In this document: piece after piece, positions 40,556-48,759 of the stretch
How the letters are laid out: each line of letters begins with the position of its first letter
Position numbering within the stretch: position 1 is the first letter of the stretch
The notes under the pieces: model-generated
The model's database searches: none
Told to the model about the DNA's origin: nothing
What the model saw: the letters and a program-made list of their open reading frames with translations, nothing else
Position numbers and translations under genes: made by a program
From: JAUSIF01 sp964620215
GTDB taxonomy: Bacteria; Pseudomonadota; Alphaproteobacteria; Rhizobiales; Xanthobacteraceae
NCBI GenBank assembly: GCA_964620215.1
Contig: CAZUJE010000004.1
Span: 1-54,854 of the forward strand
DNA: 54,854 bases
Direction: 5' to 3'

Positions 40556-41871
40556 CGTCAGCGCGCGATCCCGTTTGGGAGGTGACGCCGGAATCGGCGA
40601 TCGCAGCCGTGCGGGATGTCGTGCCGGGTCATGGAAAACTGGAAGTCGTCCCGAAGGTGACGGTGGGATCGCTGCGCGATATCGCGACTCTTTATACACC
40701 CGGCGTTGGCACGCTCGTGCAGCGGATTGCCGCCGATCCGCACGCAGTCGATACGCTGACCAATCGCGCGAATACGATCGCGGTGGTGACCGACGGCACC
40801 GCCGTGCTTGGCTTTGGCCGCACGGGTCCGCTGCCTGCCGTACCGGTGATGGAAGGCAAGGCAATCATGTTCAAGCTGATTGCGGGACTGGATGCCGTGC
40901 CGATCTGTCTTTCCGTGAAAGATCCCGAAGCGCTTGCCGATCACATTGCCGCACTCGAGCCGTCTTTCGCCGGGTTCAATCTCGAGGACGTCGCGGCACC
41001 GCATTGTTTCTCGACCATGGAGCAGCTTGAAGCGCGTCTCTCGGTGCCGGCGTTCCACGACGACCAATACGGCACCGCCACCGTGATTGCCGCGGGACTG
41101 ATCAACGCGGCGGAAGTTGTCGGCAAGAAGAAGGAAAATATGCGCGTCGTGGTGAATGGCGCCGGAGCTGCCGGCACCGCCGCGGCGCGTCTGATCCTTG
41201 CCTTGGGTGTCGGCGATGTTGTGGTTTGCGATCGTCATGGCATTCTTTCGGCCGACCAGAACCAGCCGTTTCCGCACATGGCGGCGCTCGCCGGACGGAC
41301 CAATCGCGAACGGCAAAAAGGATCGCTGACCGACGCACTGCGCGGCGCCGATGCCTTTGTCGGCCTGAGCACGGGAGGGCTGCTGAACGCTTCTCATATT
41401 CGTTCCATGGCGAAATCGGCAATTGTGTTTGCCTGCGCCAATCCCGAACCTGAGATCATGCCGCGCGATGCGCTTGCCGCCGGCGCGGCCATCTCCGGAA
41501 GCGGCCGCTTCGATTCTCCGAACCAGTGCAACAACGTGCTTGCCTTTCCGGGCATCATGCGCGGCGCGGTCGATTTGTGCGTGCGCCGGGTCACGGAAAA
41601 AATGTGCCTTGCCGCTGCGAAGACGATCGCAGCGCATGTCGGAAGCAGGCTCGCGCCCGACAATGTTCTGCCGAGCGCGCTCGATACCGAGCTTTGCCCG
41701 CTCGTGGCCGAAGCGGTGGCCGCGCAGGCGGTTGCCGGCGGCGAGGCTCGCAAACCTTATGTGCGGGGCGAAATCGCCGGCCGTGTCCGCGCACTCAACC
41801 GTATTTCCGCGTGGCAGCAGGACAATCTGCGCACGCTCTCAAAAAGTACCGCCGAGACAACGGCGGCTTAG
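40552..41871 (+). CDS. NAD(P)-dependent malic enzyme (short form)
   Basis: The 439-residue protein has the malic enzyme N-terminal domain (LRDIATLYTPGVGTL, VTDGTAVLGFGRTGPLPAVP, VMEGKAIMFK) and NAD-binding domain (VVNGAGAAGTAAARLILALG; FACANPEPEIMPRDALAAGA). It lacks the phosphotransacetylase-like tail of MaeB, so it is the short form. It decarboxylates malate to pyruvate. It overlaps the HisD-like gene by four bases (ATGA), indicating translational coupling. Its presence in an import/oxidation operon suggests that the imported compound is oxidised to malate or a 2-hydroxyacid analogue. The exact substrate is inference. Confidence 0.88.
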   Translation: MTSARDPVWEVTPESAIAAVRDVVPGHGKLEVVPKVTVGSLRDIATLYTPGVGTLVQRIAADPHAVDTLTNRANTIAVVTDGTAVLGFGRTGPLPAVPVMEGKAIMFKLIAGLDAVPICLSVKDPEALADHIAALEPSFAGFNLEDVAAPHCFSTMEQLEARLSVPAFHDDQYGTATVIAAGLINAAEVVGKKKENMRVVVNGAGAAGTAAARLILALGVGDVVVCDRHGILSADQNQPFPHMAALAGRTNRERQKGSLTDALRGADAFVGLSTGGLLNASHIRSMAKSAIVFACANPEPEIMPRDALAAGAAISGSGRFDSPNQCNNVLAFPGIMRGAVDLCVRRVTEKMCLAAAKTIAAHVGSRLAPDNVLPSALDTELCPLVAEAVAAQAVAGGEARKPYVRGEIAGRVRALNRISAWQQDNLRTLSKSTAETTAA

Positions 41872-41900
41872 GAACGCGCAAAAACGAGGAGGGAGTAACA

Positions 41901-43292
41901 ATGCGAGGCAAGGACCAGCTAACAAACAAAACCGGGCTCGGCCGCCGCGAATTTCTCGGCGGCGCCGCTGCCCTGGGTCTGGGCGCCAACGGCTTGTTCG
42001 GATCAAAACCGGCTTTCGCCCAGAGCAGCAAGACCGGAACGGTTCGCGTATGGGGCGAGCCGGGACCGTATGGCGGTGTCGGTGTCGCCGCCATGAACGA
42101 ATGGGCGCAGAAGAACGCGCCCGGTCTCAAATTCGAAATCGAGACGATCCCGTGGGACAACGTCTATGTGAAACTGATGACGGATCTTGCCGCCAAACGT
42201 CCGCCGTCACTGATCAGCGTGGAATCGCCGATCGCAATGCAGATGATGGCGGAAGGTCTGCTGCTGCCCGTCGACGATCTGGTCGAGAAGATTGGCAAGA
42301 ACCGGCTCGTCGAAGGTGTGAAGTGGGATTACTGGGGCAACTGGAAGGGTCAGCAATTTGTCATTCCGGCTCATCACCAGCCGCATCTGCTCCTTGTCCG
42401 CATGGATATCGTGAAGGAGTTGGGGCTGAAGGACCCCGACACGTGGGACTGGAACGATCTGCTCAATTCGGCGAAGACGATCTCCGAGAAGAAGCAGGGA
42501 ATGGCGGGCTTCTGCATGGCATTGGGCCGCAATCTCTGCACGGATTATCACTTCGCTGCGCTGTTGCACTCGGCCGGCGGCCGCATGTTCGATCCGGCCA
42601 ACAAATATGAGGTCGTGTTCGACAGTCCGCAGACAGTCGAAGCCCTAAATTTCGTTAAGGAGCTTCGTCCCTACATGCCGAAGGGCGCGGTCGAATACAG
42701 CTTCCTTCAGGTCGTCGACGCGCACGTCACGGGGCAAACCGCCATGAGCTTCTACTGGGGCCGCACGCTCGGCCGCGCAGCGGAAGAGGCGAAGCCGGTG
42801 TTTGAGGCGACCGAAGCCTTTAATCACGCACGTCACCCGAAGACCGGACGCCGCAGCAACTGGAACGACTTCCAGGGCTGGTGCATCCCCGCGCAGAACA
42901 ATCCCTTCATCGATGAAGTGAAGGCGGCTCTCACCTATCAGCAGACAAGCAAGGAGTGGCTGATCAAATATTGCCACTCGCTGATGCCGAACGTGGCGCC
43001 GACCTATCGCGACATCGCGGATTCGGAGGAGCTTCGTAACCATCCCTTCTATAAGTCGAAGCCGAAGACGGTGGATACATATTTCCGCACCTCGCTTGCG
43101 AATTCGAGCAGCACCGCGAACGAACTGTTGCAGGGACCGAATCCGCTCGCGGGTTACGTCCACGGGCGTTCGATCTTGGCGCAGACCGTGCAGAAGGTTG
43201 TCATCGACAACATGAAGCCCGAGGATGCTGCGAAGTGGGGCGCCCGCGAACTGGAAGCGATCCGCAAGGAAAACGCCCGCCTGTTGGGTTGA
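41901..43292 (+). CDS. ABC sugar-type substrate-binding protein with Tat-like signal
   Basis: The 463-residue protein has a twin-arginine signal (GLGRREFLGGAAALGLGANG, then FAQS) and an extracellular solute-binding family 1 fold (VRVWGEPGPYGGVGVAAMNE; DWNDLLNSAKTISEKKQGMA; QGWCIPAQNNPFIDEVKAAL). The ATG at 41,901 follows gaggaggga. It captures the substrate in the periplasm for the two permeases and ATPase that follow. Tat export implies the protein folds in the cytoplasm. Family 1 proteins bind sugars, polyols or related compounds; the ligand here is not identifiable. Confidence 0.9.
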   Translation: MRGKDQLTNKTGLGRREFLGGAAALGLGANGLFGSKPAFAQSSKTGTVRVWGEPGPYGGVGVAAMNEWAQKNAPGLKFEIETIPWDNVYVKLMTDLAAKRPPSLISVESPIAMQMMAEGLLLPVDDLVEKIGKNRLVEGVKWDYWGNWKGQQFVIPAHHQPHLLLVRMDIVKELGLKDPDTWDWNDLLNSAKTISEKKQGMAGFCMALGRNLCTDYHFAALLHSAGGRMFDPANKYEVVFDSPQTVEALNFVKELRPYMPKGAVEYSFLQVVDAHVTGQTAMSFYWGRTLGRAAEEAKPVFEATEAFNHARHPKTGRRSNWNDFQGWCIPAQNNPFIDEVKAALTYQQTSKEWLIKYCHSLMPNVAPTYRDIADSEELRNHPFYKSKPKTVDTYFRTSLANSSSTANELLQGPNPLAGYVHGRSILAQTVQKVVIDNMKPEDAAKWGARELEAIRKENARLLG

Positions 43293-43342
43293 GGCAAGAT
43301 GCCGGGCGGCCTCGTGCCGCCCGGTTCTCTCTGGACAGATTG

Positions 43343-44239
43343 ATGCGACGCTTTCCCATTTTATTTTCGGACCGGACTGTCGGTCTGCTCTTTATTGCGC
43401 CGTTTGTTGCGACCGCGCTCGTATTCATGGTTTATCCGATCGCCGAAGCGATCCGGATGGCGTTTTTCAGCTACAATCCGCTGCGCCCCGATCTGTCCGC
43501 GTTTGTCGGTCTGGCGAATTTCGAGTTTTTGTTTTCGGATCCTCTTTTCTGGGATTCGTTCTGGCAGGCGTTTGTCTGGACGTTTATGTCGATTGTCTTT
43601 CAGACGATCCTCGGCGTCGGCATTGCGATGCTTCTGCATCGCGCGCTGTTCGGAATGGCCTTCTTCCGTGGCCTGCTGCTGTTTCCTTATATCGTGCCGA
43701 CCGTCGTGATCGCGCTGATCTGGCGCTGGATCTTCAATCCGGAAATCGGTGTGGTGAATTACGCGCTGCTCTCCAGCGGCCTGATCCGGGAGCCGGTCTA
43801 CTGGCTCTCGACGCCGACGATGGCGATGGCTTCCACGATCATGCTGAATGTGTGGAAGTACACGCCGTTTGTCGTCATTTGCGTGCTCGCGCGCCTGCAA
43901 ACGGTCCCGCTCGAACTCTATGATGCCGCGAAAGTCGATGGCGCGGGCTTCGTCCGCCGCTTTCTCGACGTGACGCTTCCGCAATTGCGCGAAGTGCTGA
44001 TCGTGGTGATCGTGTTTCGTACGATCTGGACCTTCAACAAGTTCGAGGAAATCTATCTCCTGACCAAGGGAGGACCAGGCACCTCGACTTTCAATCTCGC
44101 GGTTTATTCCTTCGAGCAATCCATGGCGAGTTTGCGGCTCGGTGTCGGAGCTGCGACCGGCGTGGTGATGATGGTGATGTTGTTTATCGGGAGCGTCGTT
44201 TACCTGCGTATCGCCAAATTCGGCGAGGAGGGCAAATGA
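43343..44239 (+). CDS. ABC transporter permease 1 (MalF/UgpA type)
   Basis: The 298-residue protein has six membrane helices (TVGLLFIAPFVATALVFMVY; GLLLFPYIVPTVVIALIWRW; REVLIVVIVFRTIWTFNKFE). The EAA-like loop that contacts the ATPase reads ELYDAAKVDGAGFVRRFLDV. The ATG at 43,343 is preferred over an upstream frame that overlaps the binding-protein gene. It overlaps permease 2 by four bases. With permease 2 it forms the transmembrane channel. Confidence 0.92.
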   Translation: MRRFPILFSDRTVGLLFIAPFVATALVFMVYPIAEAIRMAFFSYNPLRPDLSAFVGLANFEFLFSDPLFWDSFWQAFVWTFMSIVFQTILGVGIAMLLHRALFGMAFFRGLLLFPYIVPTVVIALIWRWIFNPEIGVVNYALLSSGLIREPVYWLSTPTMAMASTIMLNVWKYTPFVVICVLARLQTVPLELYDAAKVDGAGFVRRFLDVTLPQLREVLIVVIVFRTIWTFNKFEEIYLLTKGGPGTSTFNLAVYSFEQSMASLRLGVGAATGVVMMVMLFIGSVVYLRIAKFGEEGK

Positions 44240-45141
44240 CGTTCACGCGCAAACAATTATGGCGCATGGCCCGCGACGCAATACTTTACGCTTCGCTGTG
44301 CGCCGTGACCTTCCTTGTGTGCTTCCCGCTCATCTGGGCGCTGTCGACTTCGCTGAAGCCGAAATCGGAAATCTTCAGCACACCGCCGACCCTCGTGCCG
44401 CATACGCTGACCTTCGAGAACTACCAGGCATTGCTCACCGGACGGCAGCAATATTATCAGTCGGGACAGCAGACCGCGCCGTCGGGGCCGACGCCCGCGC
44501 AGTTCTTCACGCGCTGGTTCATCAATAGTGTGATCGTTACGGCCGGCTCGACGCTGATCTCGATCGTCATCTCCACGCTCGCGGCTTACAGCCTGACACG
44601 CTTCAAATACTGGGGACGAACCGCGGTTCCGTATTTCAGCCTGCTTGGCTACATGGTGCCGTCTATTATTTTTGTGTTTCCGCTGTTCCTCATGATGGTG
44701 CGGCTGGATCTGACCGACAGTCTGTGGAGCCTGATATTCGGTTACGTCTGCATCACGCTTCCATTTTGTATGTGGCTGATGTGGGCATTCATGCGCTCGA
44801 TCCCGATCGAGATCGAGGAAGCCGCGCTGATTGACGGCGCTTCGCGCTACCAGGTGTTCCGCCAGATCGTTCTTCCGACTGCGCTTCCCGGCATTATTGC
44901 CGCATCGATCTTCGCGATGATCGTGTCTTGGAATGATTATCTGTTTGGCCGCGTCTTCATCAATTCGCTGGACAACCTGACGCTCACGGTCGGGGTGATG
45001 CTGTTCTTTGAAGGTACGCATGTGGATTGGGGATTGCTGATGGCCGCCTGCGTTCTGATGACGGTCCCCATGGCGATTCTGTTTATGGCGCTCCAGCGCC
45101 ATCTCGTCGCTGGCTTCGGAGCCGGCGCTGTAAAGGGTTGA
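44236..45141 (+). CDS. ABC transporter permease 2 (MalG/UgpE type)
   Basis: The 301-residue protein has six membrane helices and the EAA motif EEAALIDGASRYQVFRQIVL. A polar insertion of about 25 residues (QQYYQSGQQTAPSGPTPAQF) lies in the first external loop, longer than usual for MalG-type permeases. It begins with ATGA overlap on permease 1 and ends one base before the ATPase gene. It pairs with permease 1 to translocate the substrate. Confidence 0.92.
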   Translation: MTFTRKQLWRMARDAILYASLCAVTFLVCFPLIWALSTSLKPKSEIFSTPPTLVPHTLTFENYQALLTGRQQYYQSGQQTAPSGPTPAQFFTRWFINSVIVTAGSTLISIVISTLAAYSLTRFKYWGRTAVPYFSLLGYMVPSIIFVFPLFLMMVRLDLTDSLWSLIFGYVCITLPFCMWLMWAFMRSIPIEIEEAALIDGASRYQVFRQIVLPTALPGIIAASIFAMIVSWNDYLFGRVFINSLDNLTLTVGVMLFFEGTHVDWGLLMAACVLMTVPMAILFMALQRHLVAGFGAGAVKG

Positions 45142-45142
45142 A

Positions 45143-46207
45143 ATGGAAGTCAGGCTCGAACAGATCAACAAACAATTTGGCGCGGTTCAGGTGCTCAAGG
45201 ACATCGACCTTGTCTTCCCGAGCCGGAAGTTCGTGACCCTGCTCGGACCGTCAGGCTGCGGGAAAACCACGCTGTTGCGTATGATTGCGGGGCTGGAAGA
45301 AATCACGGCCGGCAGCATTTTTTTCGGTGAGCGCGTGGTGAATGAGCTGGCGCCGCGCGACCGCAATATCGCGATGGTGTTCCAATCCTACGCGCTCTAT
45401 CCGCAGATGACTGTGCGTCGGAATCTGGGTTATGGCCTGCGCGTGCGCGGCACGCCCACGGGCGAGATCGGCGTTGCCGTGGAGCGCGTGGCCCGGATTC
45501 TTGAAATCGATCATTTACTGGATCGAAAACCGGCACAGCTTTCCGGCGGCCAGCGCCAGCGCGTCGCGCTTGGACGCGCCATGGTGCGGAAGCCGGATAT
45601 TTTCCTGATGGACGAGCCGCTCTCCAACCTGGATGCGAAACTGCGCGTGACCATGCGCGGCGAGCTGCGGCGTTTTCACCTCGATCTGAACGCCACCACA
45701 ATCTATGTGACACACGACCAGCTCGAAGCCATGACGATGTCCGATCTGATCGCGGTCATGCATCAGGGCGTCGTGCAGCAGTTCGGCACGCCGGCGGAAG
45801 TTTATGGCAAGCCGGCAAATCTGTTTGTCGCGGGCTTTATTGGAAGCCCGCCGATGAATTTTTTGGAAGGCGAGATTAAGGACAAGCGGTTTGTGTTCGC
45901 GGACAGCAGCCTGCCGGTTCCAGCCCCGGCGGCGGGCGCAACCTCGCGCAAGGTTATTCTGGGTGTCCGGCCGCAGGATCTCGACCAGGCACCGGTGGCT
46001 GGCGATAACACGCTTACGGGCACCGTTTCACTGGTCGAATTGCTCGGCTCGGAGAAACTGGTCGAAGTCGAACTTCAGAATCAGAAACGGATTAGCGTGC
46101 AGGTGCGTTCCGATGCTTCCGTCGAGATCGGTACATCGTTTCACATTATGTTTGATCCGCAGCGCCTGCATGTCTTCGATAAAGACAGCGGAAATGCGAT
46201 CGGATGA
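45143..46207 (+). CDS. ABC transporter ATP-binding protein (MalK/UgpC type)
   Basis: The 354-residue ATPase has Walker A GPSGCGKTT, signature LSGGQRQR, and Walker B DIFLMDEPLSNLDAK. The switch His lies in TIYVTHDQLEAMTMSD. The C-terminal TOBE-type domain (VRPQDLDQAPVAGDNTLTGT) is typical of MalK/UgpC, where such domains bind regulators. It completes a full importer encoded downstream of the HisD-like and malic enzyme genes; all six genes form one operon. Confidence 0.95.
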   Translation: MEVRLEQINKQFGAVQVLKDIDLVFPSRKFVTLLGPSGCGKTTLLRMIAGLEEITAGSIFFGERVVNELAPRDRNIAMVFQSYALYPQMTVRRNLGYGLRVRGTPTGEIGVAVERVARILEIDHLLDRKPAQLSGGQRQRVALGRAMVRKPDIFLMDEPLSNLDAKLRVTMRGELRRFHLDLNATTIYVTHDQLEAMTMSDLIAVMHQGVVQQFGTPAEVYGKPANLFVAGFIGSPPMNFLEGEIKDKRFVFADSSLPVPAPAAGATSRKVILGVRPQDLDQAPVAGDNTLTGTVSLVELLGSEKLVEVELQNQKRISVQVRSDASVEIGTSFHIMFDPQRLHVFDKDSGNAIG

Positions 46208-46356
46208 AGTAGTAAGGGCGGCGTTCACTCAGGAAATTCGCAGCCCCTTTTAGGGTCAAGTTCTGATGGCCCGGAAGCTGTTCCGGCAGGACTATGGGGG
46301 GCTTCGCGTCCGCTAGACGGATGCTAGAATTCGAAACCGACCGAGCGGAGAAGCAA

Positions 46357-47601
46357 ATGCGGATGAAGCTTGTTTGCTGGCTGTTGGCCGGATTGATCGC
46401 ATCGCTCCCTGCCGTGACCGGGATCGCCGGCGTGAGAGCCGCGCTGGCGCAGTCGTCATCCAAGGGTCTTCTCAAGCCCGAACAACTCGACCAGCTGCTT
46501 TCGCCGGTCGCGCTATATCCCGACAATCTGCTTTCGCAGGTGATGATCGCATCCACCTATCCGCTGGAGGTGGTGGAGGCTGATCGCTGGGCCACTGCCA
46601 ACAAGAATCTCAAGGATGATGCCTTGAAGGCGGCGATCGACAAGCAGAAATGGGACGACAGTGTAAAAGCGCTCGCTGCGACGCCCACCGTGCTCAATAT
46701 GATGAGCACCAAGCTGGACTGGACCCAGAAACTGGGCGACGCGGTGCTGGCGCAGCAAGCCGATGTGATGGATGCGGTTCAGCGCCTGCGTAGCAAGGCG
46801 GATGCTCAAAACAAACTGACAAGCACGAAGGAACAGAAAGTCACGAAGACGACCCAGGAGAACAAGCAGGTCATTGTCATCGAGCCTGTGAATCCGTCAG
46901 TCGTTTACGTTCCTTATTATAATCCCGCGGTGGTGTACGGGCCTTGGGCCTATCCCGCCTATCCACCTTATTACTTCCCGCCGCCGGGCTATATCGCGGG
47001 TGCCGCCATCGCTACGGGTGTGGCTTTTGCCACCGGCGTCGCCGTGGCCGCCTGGGTCTCGCATGGCGGATGGTGGGGCGGAAACTGCAACTGGGGCAAC
47101 AACAACATCAGCATCAATAACAACATCAACATCAACAATAACAATAAATGGGTGCACAACACCGATCACCGCGGCGGCGTGCGCTACAACAACGATCAGG
47201 TCCGCCAGCAATTTTCCAAGGATGGCGCGCGCACCGCTTCGCTCGACCGCAACAAGATGGATTTTCGCGGCCACGACGGAAAGCAGGTGCTGAAACCGGG
47301 CGCCGGCCAGTCGATGCCCGGCGCAAAGGGCGGCGGGCAGCAGAATATCGGTCAGAAGGGCCAACAGAATCTCGGCCAGAAAGGCGCCGGTCAGCAACAC
47401 GCCAATCGTCCGCAAAACGTGCCGAACCGTCATCAGTCGAGCGGCCGCGGACCGGGATCGAACGACGCCTTCTCTAACGTAGGAAATGGCAGGGCGGCGC
47501 ATATCGAAGGCAATCGCGGACATGCAAGTGTCGGCAATCGCGGCGGCGGTGGCCGGAATATGGGCGGCGGCCATCACGGCGGCGGCGGACGCAGGCGGTA
47601 A
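46357..47601 (+). CDS. DUF3300 secreted protein with Asn/Gly/Gln-rich C-terminus
   Basis: The 414-residue protein has a signal peptide (VCWLLAGLIASLPAVTGIAG) and a DUF3300 domain (LDQLLSPVALYPDNLLSQVM; TYPLEVVEADRWATANKNLK; VIVIEPVNPSVVYVPYYNPA). A membrane-like segment (YIAGAAIATGVAFATGVAVA) leads to a low-complexity tail with a poly-Asn run (about 235-260) and Gln/Gly/His repeats. DUF3300 proteins are exported and always seem to come with DUF2950. The low-complexity tail may be disordered or bind metal through its His residues. Start at 46,357 has gcggag before it. Confidence 0.9.
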   Translation: MRMKLVCWLLAGLIASLPAVTGIAGVRAALAQSSSKGLLKPEQLDQLLSPVALYPDNLLSQVMIASTYPLEVVEADRWATANKNLKDDALKAAIDKQKWDDSVKALAATPTVLNMMSTKLDWTQKLGDAVLAQQADVMDAVQRLRSKADAQNKLTSTKEQKVTKTTQENKQVIVIEPVNPSVVYVPYYNPAVVYGPWAYPAYPPYYFPPPGYIAGAAIATGVAFATGVAVAAWVSHGGWWGGNCNWGNNNISINNNININNNNKWVHNTDHRGGVRYNNDQVRQQFSKDGARTASLDRNKMDFRGHDGKQVLKPGAGQSMPGAKGGGQQNIGQKGQQNLGQKGAGQQHANRPQNVPNRHQSSGRGPGSNDAFSNVGNGRAAHIEGNRGHASVGNRGGGGRNMGGGHHGGGGRRR

Positions 47602-47607
47602 CTTCAC

Positions 47608-48537
47608 ATGGCGGCAAACATGAAAACCAAAGCTCATCTTCAGAATCTGCTTCTGGCTGTTGTGGTTGTTTTCGCTACGGTGCTTCCGGCGGCCGCGCAG
47701 CAGGTATTCAAAACCCCCGAAGAAGCGGCGGAGTCCCTGGTCGCCGCCGTCAAGGCTCAGGACAAGACGCGCGTGCTGACGATTTTGGGCCCCAACGGCC
47801 GCGACATCGCCTCCTCGGGCGATGAAGTGGCGGACAAAACCGCGCGCGAATTGTTTCTCGCGGCCTACGCGGCGAAACAGTCGCTCCAGAAAGTGGACGA
47901 CAAGACCTCAGTTCTTCTGCTCGGCGCCGAAGACTGGCCCTTCCCAATTCCGGTTGTCCGCGCGGGCGCAGGCTGGCGTTTCGATACGGCAACCGGCCGG
48001 CAGGAAATTCTGTATCGCCGCATCGGCAGGAACGAACTGGACACAATTGAAACGTGCTTCAGTTATGTCGAGGCGCAGAACGATTATGCGGAGTTCTCCG
48101 AAAAGGAGTTCGGCAAGGCTGAATATGCCCAACGCATCATCAGCACACCCGGCAAGAAAGACGGGCTGTACTGGCCGGCCACGAATGAAAAGGACGAAAG
48201 TCCGCTTGGCGAATTTATCGCGGTAGCGACCGACGAAGGCTATACGCCCGGGCAGTCGCGCGTTCCCTATCACGGCTATTACTTCAAGGTACTGAGCCGG
48301 CAAGGGGCAAGCGCTCCGGGCGGTGCGGTCAATTACGTCGTGCAGGGAAAAATGACGGGAGGCTTCGCGCTGGTGGCTTGGCCGGCGGAATACGGCAATT
48401 CCGGCGTGAAAACTTTTCTCGTAAATCAGCTCGGCGTCGTGTTCGAGAAGGATCTCGGCCCCGGCACGCCGCAGATCGCGGCGCGCATGACGGATTTCAA
48501 TCCCGATTTGACCTGGAAACGCTACACCGGCGACTAG
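47608..48537 (+). CDS. DUF2950 secreted protein
   Basis: The 309-residue protein has a signal peptide (NLLLAVVVVFATVLPAAAQQ). The DUF2950 core reads FKTPEEAAESLVAAVKAQDK, CFSYVEAQNDYAEFSEKE, and RVPYHGYYFKVLSRQG, ending LVNQLGVVFEKDLGPGT. It follows DUF3300 by six bases, the usual pairing of these two families in proteobacteria, so they probably work together in the cell envelope. No catalytic function is known for either. Confidence 0.92.
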   Translation: MAANMKTKAHLQNLLLAVVVVFATVLPAAAQQVFKTPEEAAESLVAAVKAQDKTRVLTILGPNGRDIASSGDEVADKTARELFLAAYAAKQSLQKVDDKTSVLLLGAEDWPFPIPVVRAGAGWRFDTATGRQEILYRRIGRNELDTIETCFSYVEAQNDYAEFSEKEFGKAEYAQRIISTPGKKDGLYWPATNEKDESPLGEFIAVATDEGYTPGQSRVPYHGYYFKVLSRQGASAPGGAVNYVVQGKMTGGFALVAWPAEYGNSGVKTFLVNQLGVVFEKDLGPGTPQIAARMTDFNPDLTWKRYTGD

Positions 48538-48759
48538 CAACGCCGGGTTCGCGAAATTATCGATCAAATTTTAGCGTTGTACCAATCGGTAGAGCGGTAT
48601 TTTCGTTGCGTGTGCTGCGAAAAACACCCTTGTTACAGGAGTTTTCGTAGTCTGACCTATTCGCCACCGGCTCCGGTCAGAGTCTGCCCTAATCGCTCTT
48701 AAGTGTTTCCCCCTATAGCCAGCGTTGCTATCATCCGCGCACGTCGAGGGGTGGCGTGA

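Noticed and set aside
39227..40864. 545-residue reverse-strand frame opposite the HisD-like gene
   Set aside because: It is a shadow of the GC-rich HisD-like and malic enzyme genes: Arg-rich, no domain, and it covers the LacI promoter region.
40558..41637. 359-residue reverse-strand frame
   Set aside because: Shadow of the malic enzyme gene, low-quality composition, no ribosome binding site or domain.
41423..42610. 395-residue forward frame overlapping malic enzyme and binding protein
   Set aside because: Arg/Ala-rich wrong frame across two well-supported genes.
44257..45171. 304-residue reverse-strand frame
   Set aside because: Antisense of permease 2; His/Arg/Gln-rich composition and no recognisable family.
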